From Sneathiella glossodoripedis JCM 23214 (lineage in GTDB: Bacteria; Pseudomonadota; Alphaproteobacteria; Sneathiellales; Sneathiellaceae), in NCBI RefSeq assembly GCF_000616095.1, contig NZ_BAMS01000001.1, positions 558,001 through 622,000 on the forward strand: DNA of 64,000 nt, given 5' to 3'. The notes under the pieces were generated by a model that was not told the DNA's origin, searched no databases, and worked only from the letters and a program-made list of their open reading frames with translations. Position numbers and translations under genes: made by a program. Positions 9,548 to 20,629 of this stretch are shown one piece after another. Numbering within the stretch: position 1 is the first letter of the stretch; each line of letters begins with the position of its first letter.

Positions 9548-12500
9548 TTCTGGTATATCCGAGCTCACAAAAGCGGGTATTAAAGCACAGCGGCGGGCCG
9601 CAGACCCATCTATTTCCGCGTGGGTGTCTGCCTCAGCGGGCTCAGGAAAGACCCGGGTTCTTGTAGACCGGACTTTGCGGTTGATGTTGGCAGGAACGCA
9701 GCCTGAGAGAATACTCTGTATTACATTTACCAAAGCAGCCGCGGCGGAAATGGCGAACCGGCTAAACGAGGTCCTTGGCAGTTGGTCAGTTTTGCCAGAG
9801 AAAGATTTAATAGCTGCCATCAAGGAGCTGAGAGGCAAAGAGCCTGATGCAAAGGAAGTGGTCCGGGCGCGTCAGCTATTTGCAAGTGTGCTCGACGCTC
9901 CGGGTGGTATAAAAATTCAGACCATACATTCTTTTTGCAGTTCCGTACTCGCCCGTTTTCCACTGGAAGCAGGCATTTCACCGAATTTTCGCGAATTGGA
10001 TGATCGTACCGCATCCGAAATAATGGAGGTGGCGCGAGACAGGTTATTGAGTGCTACACGGGATCCTGCCAAAAAAAGCTTGGCAGACGCATTAAGGCAG
10101 GTTAGCGAGCGTATCAATGAAGGTGATTTCGCAGCATTGATGCAGGCGCTTACTTCAAAACGGGGGCGGTTGAGGCGCTTTTTCAAGCAACATCAGAGCT
10201 TAATGAAGCTAGAGACGCGTTGGCGGACATTTTGCAAGTAGATCCCGTCCTAACTGAAGAGGAATTGCTGGAAAAAGCGTGTGAAGAAGAAGCGTTTGAT
10301 GGGCAAGCCCTTCGGCAGGTTGTCGAAGTTCTTTTGAATGGCACTAAAACTGATACGGAAAATGCGAATAAGCTGGCGGACTGGTTATCACAGCCAGAAA
10401 AACGAAAAGACTTATTCGACCAGTACAAGTCAGTGTTTTTTACAGTCAAAGAAGATCCAAAAACAGACAGATTTCTGGCAGGTGCGAAATCTCAAAAACA
10501 GATGCCGGAGATTTTGGATATCCTGTATGCAGAGAGGGAGCGATTAAGTCTTATATTAGAGACACGCAAGCGTATCCGGGTGTTGTTGACAACTACAGCT
10601 ATGCTGGCGCTGGCCCAGCGATTACTGAGTGAATACGAGCGTGAAAAAATACGCCGCGGAGCGCTGGATTTCGATGACCTGATCCTGACTACACGTGATT
10701 TGCTCAAACAAACCGAAATTACGCCTTGGGTTATGTTCAAGCTTGATGGCGGGATCGATCATATTCTTGTGGATGAGGCTCAGGATACAAGCCCCGAACA
10801 GTGGGAAGTGATCAACGCCCTGACCAGTGAGTTCTTTAGTGGGATGGGCTCACGCGACCATGCTAGAACCGTTTTTGTTGTGGGAGACGAAAAACAGTCA
10901 ATCTATTCGTTTCAGGGAGCGGACCCGGCTGCGTTTGAGCATATGCGTCTGCTTTTCAAGGAAAAGGCTGAACGGGCGCAAAAAGTTTGGGAGAAAGTTC
11001 CTATGGACCTGTCGTTTCGATCAACTCATGCTGTATTGTCACTAGTTGACGATATATTTCAATCGCAAGAGGCACGTTCAGGCCTGACTGTCGAAGCGTC
11101 GGAAATACAGCATTTCGTTCATCGAAGTGATGCACCGGGTTTTACTGAGATTTGGCCGGTTGTTAAACCGCAACCTGTAGAGGATACAGATCCGTGGGAG
11201 ATTCCTTTGGATCAGGAATTGGGTGTCAGTCCGCCAGCGCAACTCGCAAAAAATATTGCGACGCAAATTCGGTACTGGTTGGACAATAAAGAGGTTCTGG
11301 AAGCCAAAGGGAGATATCTTGAGCCCAAGGATATCATGATATTGGTTCAGAGCCGGAACGCTTTGTTTGATGAACTGGTCCGTGCACTGAAGCAGGCAGA
11401 TATTCCTCTCGCCGGTGCTGATCGAATGCAATTGACAGAACAGCTGGCGGTTATGGATCTGATTGCACTTGGCAATTTCGTGTTATTGCCAGAGGACGAT
11501 TTGACACTGGCAATCTTGTTGAAAAGCCCGTTTGTGGGATGCGATGATAATCAGCTTTTTGAGTTGGCTTATGGGCGAAAAGGGTCACTTTGGTCAGCCC
11601 TGCAGAAATACACCGGTAAAATAGAGATTTTTAAAGATGCTGTTGGTTTTCTACGGCGGCAAATGGCTCGCGCTGATTATGTTCCTGTCTACGAATTTTA
11701 CGCTGACATTTTAGGGCGGGAAAAGGGTCGGGAAAAACTTGTTTCCCGCCTTGGTCCCGAAGCACTTGATCCAATTGAGGAGTTTTTATCACTCGCGCTG
11801 TCCTATCAGAGAAGTGAGGCAACTTCGCTGCAGAAGTTCCTGCATTGGATTAAAGCCGGAGCGGCCGAAATCAAAAGGGATATGGAGCAGGGTAGAAATG
11901 AAGTTCGTATCCTCACGGTACATGGATCCAAAGGGTTGCAGGCGCCGGTGGTGTTTTTGCCAGATACTTGCCAAGGAAGCGCCCCCCCAAGAAATAGTCA
12001 GATTCTCTGGAGTGAGGGTGGAGCACATGCACCTCTCTGGCCGGTTCGAAAGGAAAATTATGATCAGTACAGCTTATCGTTATTGAATCAACAGAAGCGA
12101 AGCCAGAGCGAAGAGAAGAAGCGCCTTTTGTATGTGGCTCTAACCAGAGCTGAGGACAGGTTGTATATTTGTGGTTGGGAAAATAAGAAAGCCCGCCCTC
12201 AAGGGTGTTGGTATGACCTGATTGAGAGCGCGTTTCGACCGATGGATTCAAGAGAGATTGAAGAGATCCAACTTCCCTTTGGGGATGTGGCCAGGCGGCG
12301 GCGCAGTGGTTCTCAAAAGGTAGTCATTTCCGATGAGGTCAAATCACAGCCAGACACTTTGAAGGCACTTCCTGAATGGGCGCGTCAGATGCCAGCAGCT
12401 GAACCCTTTCCGCCTCAGCCTTTGACGCCTTCGCGTCAAGAAGAAGAGCCATCCGTGCGATCGCCATTGGGAGGTGATGATGGACATCGTTTTCACCGGG

Positions 12501-12964
12501 GAATTATCATTCACAGACTGCTGGAGAGTTTACCATCAGTGCCAATCGAAGAGCGACGACAAACGGCAAAATCCTGGCTTGCCAGGCCAGCACATGGGCT
12601 TTCAGAGGAGCAGCAGAAAACTATCTTGAAGGAGACTTTGGCTGTACTTGATCATCCGGAATTTGGAGACATTTTTGGTCCAGATAGTCGGGCTGAGGTT
12701 CCAATAACAGGACTGATGGATCAGGTAATTATGTCAGGTCAGATAGACAGGCTTTTAATCCGTGGCGATGAAGTTCTTATTGTGGATTATAAAACAAATC
12801 GTCCTTCACCGAGGGATGTCAGCGAAGTTCCTCGAATATATATTCAGCAAATGCAGATATATTATCGGGCACTTAAAAAAATGTATCCGGGAAAATACAT
12901 CAGATGCGCCTTGCTCTGGACAGATGGCCCTTACCTAATGGAGCTGCCTGAAAGCATGATGTAG
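9540..12964 (+). CDS. addA: double-strand break repair helicase AddA (frameshifted)
   Basis: A UvrD-like superfamily 1 helicase subunit of AddAB, about 1140 residues once repaired. Walker A is ASAGSGKTRVLV near residue 33. Later motifs include VDEAQDTSP, GDEKQSIYSFQGA, RILTVHGSKGLQ and YVALTRAEDRL. A C-terminal RecB-type nuclease domain has IVDYKTNRP. The frame breaks at about 10162 in a G5 run: a sixth G would join TSKRG to AVEALF and continue into the downstream frame without interruption. The start ATG 9540 overlaps the addB stop. Confidence 0.92.
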
Positions 12965-13071
12965 TTTCCATCACTTGACGGAATGGCTATGGATACGTAA
13001 TTATCAATATAAGATCGAGCGAAAGCTCGCGCTCGAGGGCGCGTAAATTTTTTGTCAGGATTGAGGACATA

Positions 13072-13392
13072 ATGGCCACAACAAGTGTTACAGATGCATC
13101 TTTCGAACAGGATGTTTTAAAAAATGAGGGGCTGGTACTGGTTGACTTCTGGGCTGAATGGTGCGGCCCGTGCAAGACAATTGCTCCCTCTTTGGAAGAA
13201 CTCTCCAATGAACTTGCGGGTCAGGTGACTGTCGCCAAGATCAATATCGATGAAAACCCGAATACGCCAACAAAATACGGTGTTCGTGGTATTCCTACCC
13301 TTATGCTTTTTAAAGATGGCGAAGTTGCTGGAACTAAAGTCGGTGCTTCACCAAAAGGACAAATCGAGGAATGGATTAAATCTTCAAGCTGA
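13072..13392 (+). CDS. trxA: thioredoxin
   Basis: A 106-residue thioredoxin. The redox motif WCGPCK is at about residues 30-35, with the family cis-proline loop GIPTL at about residues 74-78. It is a cytoplasmic disulfide reductase recycled by thioredoxin reductase. It follows addA after 107 bases, as in many alphaproteobacteria, and has its own strong terminator. Confidence 0.96.
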   Translation: MATTSVTDASFEQDVLKNEGLVLVDFWAEWCGPCKTIAPSLEELSNELAGQVTVAKINIDENPNTPTKYGVRGIPTLMLFKDGEVAGTKVGASPKGQIEEWIKSSS

Positions 13393-13417
13393 TAGGCATA
13401 AGATTTACCAAGTGACA

Positions 13418-13445
13418 AGCGGGCCCAAGTGGCCCGCTTTTTTAT
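13418..13445 (+). terminator. intrinsic terminator after trxA
   Basis: The stem AGCGGGCC/GGCCCGCT with loop CAAGT is followed by a T-rich run. It lies 25 bases after the trxA stop. Confidence 0.93.
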
Positions 13446-13505
13446 TGTCTTTTTTTTCATATATCCGGCACAATCAGTTAAAAATTAAAAGAAAGCAAAG
13501 TTTGA

Positions 13506-14396
13506 ATGGCGTCTGTAATTTGTAATTCACTTGAAATTGAATATGAACGAATTGGCGAAGCTGGAAATCCGGTTGTTCTGTTGATCGCGGGCCTTGGTTT
13601 TCAAATGATCGACTGGCCCTTGGACATGTGCAAAAAACTTGCGGCAGCGGGATATCAGGTTATCCGTTTTGATAACCGTGACATTGGACTGTCCGAAAAG
13701 TTAAGCGCTTCTGGTATACCGGATATTCAGAAAATCTTACATGACAAAGGGCAGGGAAAACATATTCAATTACCCTACCAATTAGAGGATATGGCAAAGG
13801 ATGTCTCCGAACTGCTCAAAGCGCTGGATATTTCGGCGGCGCATATTGTGGGTATGTCCATGGGAGGTATGATTGCCCAAATCGTTGCGGCAAGCTTTCC
13901 GGAGCAGACATTGAGCTTAACATCGATTATGTCTTCTTCCTCAGATCCGTCTCTTCCGGGGCCAACAGATGATGCCTCTACGATTCTTGCTTCAGCACCT
14001 GCTAGCCAGAATAAAGAAGATATTGTGGCCTTCGGCTTGAAGGTTAATGAAGTGATTGGTAGCCCGGGGTTCAGGTGGCCGCTAAAACTATTGCAGGCTC
14101 ATATAGAAGCTTGCATCGAGCGTTCCTACTGCCCGGATGGTTATATGCGCCAGTATGCTGCTGTGTTGGCCGCGGGTAGCAGGGTTGAGCTTTTACACAA
14201 GATTTCTGTTCCAACACTCGTCATACATGGAAGTAATGATCCGCTTGTTCAGCCGGTATGCGGGCGGAATGTTGCGGATCATGTAACTGGCAGCCGGTAT
14301 GTTGAGGTTTCGGGGATGGGGCATGATTTATCTCCAGCCCTTTGTGCCCATTTAGCGGATTTGCTGCTTGATCATCTGAAATCTCATCAGTACTAG
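13506..14396 (+). CDS. alpha/beta hydrolase
   Basis: A 296-residue alpha/beta-hydrolase-fold enzyme. The nucleophile elbow GMSMGG is around residue 118, the oxyanion-region motif is LIAGLG, the acid is in HGSNDPLV, and the catalytic His is in GMGHDL near the C-terminus. The substrate cannot be told; relatives include esterases and aclacinomycin-methylesterase-like proteins. Its stop overlaps the stop of the convergent amn gene in a shared CTAG. Confidence 0.85.
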   Translation: MASVICNSLEIEYERIGEAGNPVVLLIAGLGFQMIDWPLDMCKKLAAAGYQVIRFDNRDIGLSEKLSASGIPDIQKILHDKGQGKHIQLPYQLEDMAKDVSELLKALDISAAHIVGMSMGGMIAQIVAASFPEQTLSLTSIMSSSSDPSLPGPTDDASTILASAPASQNKEDIVAFGLKVNEVIGSPGFRWPLKLLQAHIEACIERSYCPDGYMRQYAAVLAAGSRVELLHKISVPTLVIHGSNDPLVQPVCGRNVADHVTGSRYVEVSGMGHDLSPALCAHLADLLLDHLKSHQY

Positions 14397-15888
14397 CGAA
14401 AAGCTGGTTCATCAAAGCTTCTAAGCTTGCGTGAATGCATGCTTTCAATTCCCCCATCGCGGAGCATTCTGAGGGTTTCAATGCCTATTCGCAGATGTTT
14501 GGCTGTTCTATCCTGATAGAATTTATTGGCCATTCCTGGAAGCTTAATCTCTCCGTGTAATGGTTTATCGGATACACACAGCAATGTTCCGTAGGGTACT
14601 CTGAAACGGAAACCGTTTGCGGCAATGGTCGCGGATTCCATATCAATGGCGATTGCCTTCGTCTGGTTAAAGCGTTGCGCCAGTTCTTTGTGACGTAATT
14701 CCCAGTCCCGATCATCAGTTGTATAAACCGTTCCGGTTCTGAAATGTTCTTTGAGTTGTGCCCGGCTGAGGCTTCCTTCCGATGCTTTGGCCACGGCTTC
14801 CGTAAGGGCTACTTGAATTTCTGCAATTGCCGGTAGAGGAACCGAAGGGTGAATATCTTCATCCAGCACATGATCTTCCCGAACATAGGCGTGGGCCAAC
14901 ACGTAATCACCTAGACTTTGTGTTCGGCGGAGCCCACCGCAATGGCCAACCATGAGCCAGCAATGGGGTCTTAAGACTGCTATGTGATCGGTTATCGTTT
15001 TAGCGTTTGAAGGGCCCACACCAATATTAACAAGGGTTATCCCTTCATGATGATCCGTAACCAGATGATAGGCGGGCATTTGCGGTAGATGAACAGGGTA
15101 AGTTCCACCTTCAACTTCCTCACCGTCAATGCGGGGGTTTTTTGTAACGACGTTACCCGGCTCAACAAAAGCTCTGTATTCGTTACCATTTAAGACCTGC
15201 TCTTTGCCATATTCGACAAATTCATCCACATATCGCTGATAGTTCGTGAATAAGACGAAGCGCTGGAAATGTTTGGGTGATGTGCCTGTGTAATGAGCAA
15301 GGCGCAACAGGGAATAATCAACTCTTTCCGCAGCAAACAGCGATAGCGGCATGGGGTCACCGGGTGCAGGTTGATGAGTTCCGTTGGCGATGGAATCGTT
15401 TATATTAGCCAACTCTGGCATAGGAAAGATGGATTGCAACGCCTGAACATCTTCACCGGAGACATTTGAGGATGCTTTTTCGATTACAAAAGGCAGTGGC
15501 ATTGGTCGATCACTAAGACCTACATATACCGGCTGTACGTGGTTGTTGATCAGGAGTTCAATTTGTTCAAGATAATAACTGCGAAACAGCTCGGGATTGG
15601 TGAGAGTTGTCCCAAAAACACCGGCTGAATGAAGATTTCCATATGCCAAACGTCCGGTCAGGTTAATATCCTGCGGTCCGATCTCTAAACCAGATAGGGG
15701 TAGTATGCTATATCAAGGGGGCTGGTTTTGTCGCCTTCAGCAAATTCCCTGAAGCGCTTCTTAACCTTTTCAACATTCTCGTTATAAATTTTTTCGATTG
15801 CATCAAGGGCGTCAGCTGCTGTCTCATATTTCTTGAGATTCGTTGCACCGCCGTGACCTGACGTGGTGTTTGTCAGAAATCCACTCAT
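14393..15888 (-). CDS. amn: AMP nucleosidase (frameshifted near N-terminus)
   Basis: The enzyme cleaves AMP to adenine and ribose-5-phosphate. The long downstream part has the catalytic-domain motifs NIGVGPSNAKT, GHCGGLR and DMESATIAANG, and ends KLRSFDEPAFR as in the E. coli family. The first 66 residues (15685-15888) are in another frame and end in YYPYLV-stop. One extra G at about 15694 gives YYPYLGLEIGPQDINLTG, which flows into the downstream frame. The gene is therefore full length (about 498 residues) apart from a single-base loss. An NCBI-type start at 15649 would be an artefact of the break. Confidence 0.92.
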
Positions 15889-16029
15889 ATTTTCTTCCTT
15901 CCAGTGACCCCTACGGTCACCGCCAAAACTAAATTCTCTTCTTTTTTCTCTATCTATTTAGCATTTTTTTATGACAACACAATTAATCAATTGTTCTGAT
16001 GAAAAATATGTTAGTAAGCGGTTTCTAAA

Positions 16030-17001
16030 GTGACAACACTCAGTTATGCGGACTCGAGGATGACAGTAACGCTCGCCCCTATGGAAGGGGTTGTTGACGA
16101 ATATATGCGAGATATCATGACGCGCATTGGCGGTTTCGATCTATGCGTTTCTGAATTCGTCCGGGTTAGCCAGCAGCTATTGCCAGCTTCCGTATATTAT
16201 CGGTATTGCCCCGAATTAAAGAATGGTGGGACCACTGCTTCTGGCACGCCCGTGCATGTTCAGCTTATGGGCGGCGATGCCAGTCTGCTTGCAGAAAGTG
16301 CCCAACAGCTTGTCGAACTGGGAGCGCCGGGAATTGATTTGAATTTTGGGTGCCCGGCAAAAACAGTAAATAAACGAGATGCTGGGGCAACGTTACTCCA
16401 GTGGCCAACACGCGTACATGATATTGTTTATGCGGTCCGCAAAGCTGTACCCGTGCACATTCCGGTCAGCGCAAAAATGCGACTTGGCTATATGGATAAA
16501 AATCTGTATCTGGACAATGCCCATGCGGTCGAAGATGCCGGGGCTGGGAAGCTCACGGTTCATGCCAGAACAAAACTCGAAGGTTATAAACCACCTGCAC
16601 ATTGGGAATATTTGGCTCCAATCCGGGAAAACCTGTCAATTCGTGTCATTGCCAATGGAGAAATTTGGACACATGAGGATTTTCAGGCGTGTAAATCCAT
16701 AAGCGGCTGTAGCGAGTTTATGATTGGTCGCGGTGCCATTGCCCGCCCAAGCCTTGCGCAGGAAATTAAGAAAGAGCGAGAAGACAAGCTGTCTTGGGGT
16801 GAAATTATGGGCCATTTGCATGATTACAACATGCTGTTGCTTAAAATGGACAGTGATCATCGGCGTGCAGGTAGGCTGAAGCAATGGATAAAATTACTGA
16901 GCCGTACATATGATCCAAGTGGCGCTTTATTTGCGAACATTCGTCGATTACAAGAACCAGACGAAATTCTGGGATCCATAAGTGGTGCAATCGCCGCTTA
17001 G
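16030..17001 (+). CDS. tRNA-dihydrouridine synthase (DusC-like)
   Basis: A 323-residue FMN-dependent Dus enzyme reducing uridine in tRNA. It shows the flavin-site start TLAPMEGV, the catalytic-loop motif NFGCPAKTVNKRDAGA, VHARTKLEGY, and the phosphate-binding IANGEI and MIGRGA. Sequence order and the LCVSEFVRV segment resemble the DusC (U16) branch more than DusA or DusB. The start is uncertain: GTG 16030 or ATG 16060, where homology begins; neither has a strong ribosome-binding site. Confidence 0.9.
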   Translation: MTTLSYADSRMTVTLAPMEGVVDEYMRDIMTRIGGFDLCVSEFVRVSQQLLPASVYYRYCPELKNGGTTASGTPVHVQLMGGDASLLAESAQQLVELGAPGIDLNFGCPAKTVNKRDAGATLLQWPTRVHDIVYAVRKAVPVHIPVSAKMRLGYMDKNLYLDNAHAVEDAGAGKLTVHARTKLEGYKPPAHWEYLAPIRENLSIRVIANGEIWTHEDFQACKSISGCSEFMIGRGAIARPSLAQEIKKEREDKLSWGEIMGHLHDYNMLLLKMDSDHRRAGRLKQWIKLLSRTYDPSGALFANIRRLQEPDEILGSISGAIAA

Positions 17002-17209
17002 TGATATTCATCTTTACTACGTTACAGTAAACTTCAAAAATTCGGAAAATTGACTCTTTCGGTGCTTTGTTAGGGAAGCCTTAACAACTCTGTCGTTAAG
17101 TACATGGTTAAGTATTTAATGAGTAATCAGGTACCAGGTGCAGGAATTTTCATTCGAGGTTGTGTGTCTTCGTTTGTTGACTGCTCTGGGTTGATAAGGA
17201 CAAAAACAA

Positions 17210-18991
17210 ATGAACTTACGCAATTTGAGCATAACGAAAAAATTGTTCATTTCTCCCACGATATTTGTGCTGGCGCTGATCTTTCTTGGAGCCGTATCCA
17301 TATCGGGAAGTCAGCAAAGTCTGGACACCATGGAAGCGCTGAATACTCAGGCTGAAGTGAAAAACGGTGCGGCTTACCGTTTTCAACGGGATTTGCAGGC
17401 CTTTAACGGAAATCTGTTTAGGCTGATATCCCAGATGAACGCGGGAGTGGAAGAGGAACTGCTTGCCAAGCAGCGTGAGGGATTACGCAAATATATTGCG
17501 GGTGCAAAAGAAAGCCTCGATAACTTCATCGCCAACGGTAGCTACACGGAAAGTGAACTTACGTTGCTTGAGAAGTTGCGTGTTGAGCTCGAAAATTACA
17601 GTGTTGACGTCAAAGATGTCATTGACATGACTGAAGTGGATGGCAGTACTGCTGTGATCATGATGATTGGTGCCGATGAGAAATTCGGCATCATGTATGC
17701 AACGATTAATGAACTCGTCAAAGTATGGCAGGAAGATAGTAAACTTAAATACTTGCAAGCAGTTGAAGACGGGGAAAATGCGGTTCAGCAGTTTATTGCG
17801 ATCAGCGTTATTGCATTGGTTATCGCAGGTGCGGTTACCTATATCTTTGCACGGATGATCCGCCGACCAATTCTTGCTCTTACAGGTGCGATGACCGAAC
17901 TTTCTAAGGGTAACAAGTCTGTGGAAATTCCATCACACGAAGAAAAGAATGAAATTGGTGAAATGGCCCGAGCTGTTTTGGTCTTTAAGGAAAATGCTAT
18001 CGAGCAGGAACGCCTTGAAGCGGAAGCCAAACAGCGTGAGCAGGAGCAGGCTGAACGTGATCGTCTCGCTCGTGAGGAAGAGGAACGCCGTGAACAGGCT
18101 GAGCGTGAGCGCGAAAAGCGTGAAGCTGCCGAGAAAGAAGCCCATGCGCAGCGAGTTGCCAAGCTGATTGAGGATTTCGAAAACGAAGTATCTGAAGTTA
18201 TGAGCACAGTTGCCTTGGCAACGCGAGAGTTGCAGTCTACTGCAAATTCCATGAGCTCAACCGCTGGTACGTCTCAGGAGCTTGCTGAAGGTGTTGCAAG
18301 CGCATCCAATGAGGCCTCACGAAATGTACAGACAGTAGCATCTGCGGCCGAAGAGCTAACGTCTTCGATCAATGAAATCAGTCGTCAGGTTCAGCAAGCA
18401 AATGAAGTTTCTGAAAAAGCGGTGGTTGAAGCAGGTAACAGCACAACTTCAGTCTCGACTCTCGCCGAAACCGCCAAGAAAATTAGTGAAGTTGTCGATA
18501 TGATCAACGATATTGCTGGCCAGACAAACCTGTTGGCTCTTAACGCGACTATTGAAGCTGCCCGTGCCGGAGATGCGGGCAAGGGATTTGCCGTTGTTGC
18601 TTCGGAAGTTAAAAGCCTTGCCAATCAGACGGCTCGCGCGACAGAAGAAATTGCGCAGCAGATTAATGATATGCAATCAGCAACAGACAGTGCGGTATCA
18701 GCCATCGCAAATATTGATAGCGTGATTACCAGTATTCGGCAATCAACAGTGGGTATTTCCTCTGCAATTGAAGAGCAGAGTGCTGCGACTAACGAAATTT
18801 CCCGAAATGTTCAGGAAGCTTCCAACGGTACAAGTGAAGTTTCCATGAAAATTGGCACTGTGTCTGAAAAAGCCAGTGAAACGGGTGCTGCTGCTGAAGA
18901 AGTTCAGTCAGCTGCCTCAAGACTGGATAGTCTGTCGCAGAAATTGAAGCAGGACATTGAAGGATTCCTTTCAGACGTTCGCGCTGCCTGA
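17210..18991 (+). CDS. methyl-accepting chemotaxis protein
   Basis: A 593-residue chemoreceptor. TM1 is at about residues 13-32 and a helical periplasmic sensor region at about 35-190. TM2 (about 192-212) is followed by HAMP. A strongly charged Glu/Arg coiled coil lies at about 265-315, and the signalling domain carries the conserved hairpin tip with [20 protein letters not shown]. The ligand is unknown. It stands alone, without che genes nearby. Confidence 0.93.
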   Translation: MNLRNLSITKKLFISPTIFVLALIFLGAVSISGSQQSLDTMEALNTQAEVKNGAAYRFQRDLQAFNGNLFRLISQMNAGVEEELLAKQREGLRKYIAGAKESLDNFIANGSYTESELTLLEKLRVELENYSVDVKDVIDMTEVDGSTAVIMMIGADEKFGIMYATINELVKVWQEDSKLKYLQAVEDGENAVQQFIAISVIALVIAGAVTYIFARMIRRPILALTGAMTELSKGNKSVEIPSHEEKNEIGEMARAVLVFKENAIEQERLEAEAKQREQEQAERDRLAREEEERREQAEREREKREAAEKEAHAQRVAKLIEDFENEVSEVMSTVALATRELQSTANSMSSTAGTSQELAEGVASASNEASRNVQTVASAAEELTSSINEISRQVQQANEVSEKAVVEAGNSTTSVSTLAETAKKISEVVDMINDIAGQTNLLALNATIEAARAGDAGKGFAVVASEVKSLANQTARATEEIAQQINDMQSATDSAVSAIANIDSVITSIRQSTVGISSAIEEQSAATNEISRNVQEASNGTSEVSMKIGTVSEKASETGAAAEEVQSAASRLDSLSQKLKQDIEGFLSDVRAA

Positions 18992-19010
18992 TTACAAATC
19001 ACTTCAGGGA

Positions 19011-19039
19011 AAAAGGCTTGCATTCCCCGCAAGCCTTTT
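19011..19039. terminator. bidirectional intrinsic terminator
   Basis: An 11-bp stem, AAAAGGCTTGC/GCAAGCCTTTT, surrounds the loop ATTCCCC. A-rich and T-rich flanks let it serve both the chemoreceptor gene (+) and the GntR gene (-), which converge here. Confidence 0.9.
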
Positions 19040-19040
19040 T

Positions 19041-19823
19041 TTATGACCGTTTGACGACCGGTAACCAGCCTGAAGCCGAGTCAGAAACCGGATCACCCAT
19101 ATGTTCAGTCGCCATATAGAACATGTCCCCACGATAGAAATAGTGCCCGCGTGAAATAAGCTCGCCGTCAGCATTTGCGAAAAACCGGTCAACTTCCGCT
19201 ATCGGTGCAGCCATATGGCAGTGTAACAGGTTTGCGGTTTCGTAATCCGCCACATTAATTCCAAGAACCTGACGGGCAGTGTGGATTGGAATAGGAGAAT
19301 ACTGCTGGATAAGTGCAGCAACGGTTCTGTTGGAAAGCTCTTCTTTTGGAAAAAGATCGAATATGTCTGAAAGTACATAAATATCCATCAGGCAAAATGG
19401 TTTGCTGCCATGACATCTCAGTTTTCGTATTCGGACATATTCTTTTCCTGCAGCATAATTTCCTTTCAAGGCATGTGGGAGTTTTGAGGGCGGAGCAATT
19501 TCGAGAATTTTTATAGTTTGATCCTCACCCTCGAGAATTCGCGAAGTCTTGCTATTTTCACGGTTTTGAGTGTGGGCTGATGTTACGTATGTGCCACGTC
19601 CACGGCGGCTGTCAATGAGCCCTTCTTCGGACAGTAATTGAAGTGCTTGTCGCACAGTCACACGTCCTACATTAAACTCTTCGCAGAGTGACATGATATT
19701 TGGCAAACGGTCACCTTCACGCCATAGTCCCTTTGCGATCCTGCTTCTAAGAATATTTGCGACTTTCAAATATAAGGAAACTCGAGATGTATAAGCGGTG
19801 TCCGTTTTGCGCATTATCGCCAC
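19041..19823 (-). CDS. GntR/HutC-family transcriptional regulator
   Basis: A 260-residue regulator. The N-terminal winged helix (about residues 15-85) has the signature GRVTVRQALQLLSEEGLIDSRRGRGTYV in parts, and a UTRA-type effector domain (about 100-250) follows. It is the last gene of a three-gene operon with overlapping ends, after the AtuA-like protein and the enoyl-CoA hydratase. It therefore probably represses that operon in response to a pathway intermediate (inference). Confidence 0.88.
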   Translation of the reverse strand: MAIMRKTDTAYTSRVSLYLKVANILRSRIAKGLWREGDRLPNIMSLCEEFNVGRVTVRQALQLLSEEGLIDSRRGRGTYVTSAHTQNRENSKTSRILEGEDQTIKILEIAPPSKLPHALKGNYAAGKEYVRIRKLRCHGSKPFCLMDIYVLSDIFDLFPKEELSNRTVAALIQQYSPIPIHTARQVLGINVADYETANLLHCHMAAPIAEVDRFFANADGELISRGHYFYRGDMFYMATEHMGDPVSDSASGWLPVVKRS

Positions 19824-20629
19824 TCTGGTTGGCGTTTTTCCAGAAAAGCACTAATTCCCTCTTTTGCATCATCGCTTTTCAGGCAATGGTCAAGCTGCTG
19901 ACGCAAATAAGGGAGTGCCTGATCAAACTCAAGGTCTTCCTGGCGGTTATAGGCGGCAAGCCCAAGTTGCATGGTTCCCGGCGCGAGAGATGCAAGTTCA
20001 GTGGCGAGATCATCTACGGTTTCATCCAGCATGTCACGTGCTACAGCCTGGTTAATCAATCCCGTTTTTTCCGCCTCTTTTGCTGTCAAGGAATGGCCGC
20101 GCATGATGAAGTCAAGACCGTCTCGTTTGGACATAACCCGAAATAAGCCGGCCATAACCATAAAAGGCCAAATGCCACGTTTGATTTCAGGTGCGGAAAA
20201 ATAGGCATCATCTGCCGCGAAAGCGTGGGTGGTATTGCATACTAGTAACAATGCGCCTGCGAGCACCGGACCCTGTATTTTGGCAATTACGGGCTTGCTT
20301 AAATGACGGAGCCGTAGTGAAATTTCATCTGTTTCACCACGTTTTGGTACATTGGATATATTGGCGCTTTCCTCGCCGCTCATGGTTCTGAGGTCGCCAC
20401 CTGCACAAAAAATATCACCTTCGGCGGCAATGACCACTACGCGAACGTCGCGTGACTGTCGGGCATAATCAAAGGCATAGATCAACTCATTACTCATGGT
20501 CGGATTGATCGCATTTTTTCGCTCGGGTCTGTTAAGCGTTATGGTGAATATATGATTTTGAAGGTTAAGACGCAGAGTGGTAAAATTTAGTCCTTCAAGT
20601 GTTAGTTTTTCATCAGATCCGGACATCAA
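19814..20629 (-). CDS. enoyl-CoA hydratase/isomerase family protein
   Basis: A 271-residue crotonase-fold protein. The oxyanion-hole segment GDIFCAGGDL is at about residues 70-79, followed by the second acyl-CoA site region GPVLAGALLLV. The glutamates used by classical hydratases are not clearly in place, so the exact reaction (hydratase, isomerase, hydrolase) is open. It overlaps the AtuA-like gene by 4 bases (ATGA) and the GntR gene by 10 bases, so it is translationally coupled in a catabolic operon. Confidence 0.88.
   Translation of the reverse strand: MMSGSDEKLTLEGLNFTTLRLNLQNHIFTITLNRPERKNAINPTMSNELIYAFDYARQSRDVRVVVIAAEGDIFCAGGDLRTMSGEESANISNVPKRGETDEISLRLRHLSKPVIAKIQGPVLAGALLLVCNTTHAFAADDAYFSAPEIKRGIWPFMVMAGLFRVMSKRDGLDFIMRGHSLTAKEAEKTGLINQAVARDMLDETVDDLATELASLAPGTMQLGLAAYNRQEDLEFDQALPYLRQQLDHCLKSDDAKEGISAFLEKRQPEWR

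Noticed and set aside
17104-17355. 83-residue frame before the chemoreceptor
   Set aside because: Overlaps the receptor start in another frame; no domain and no conserved pattern.
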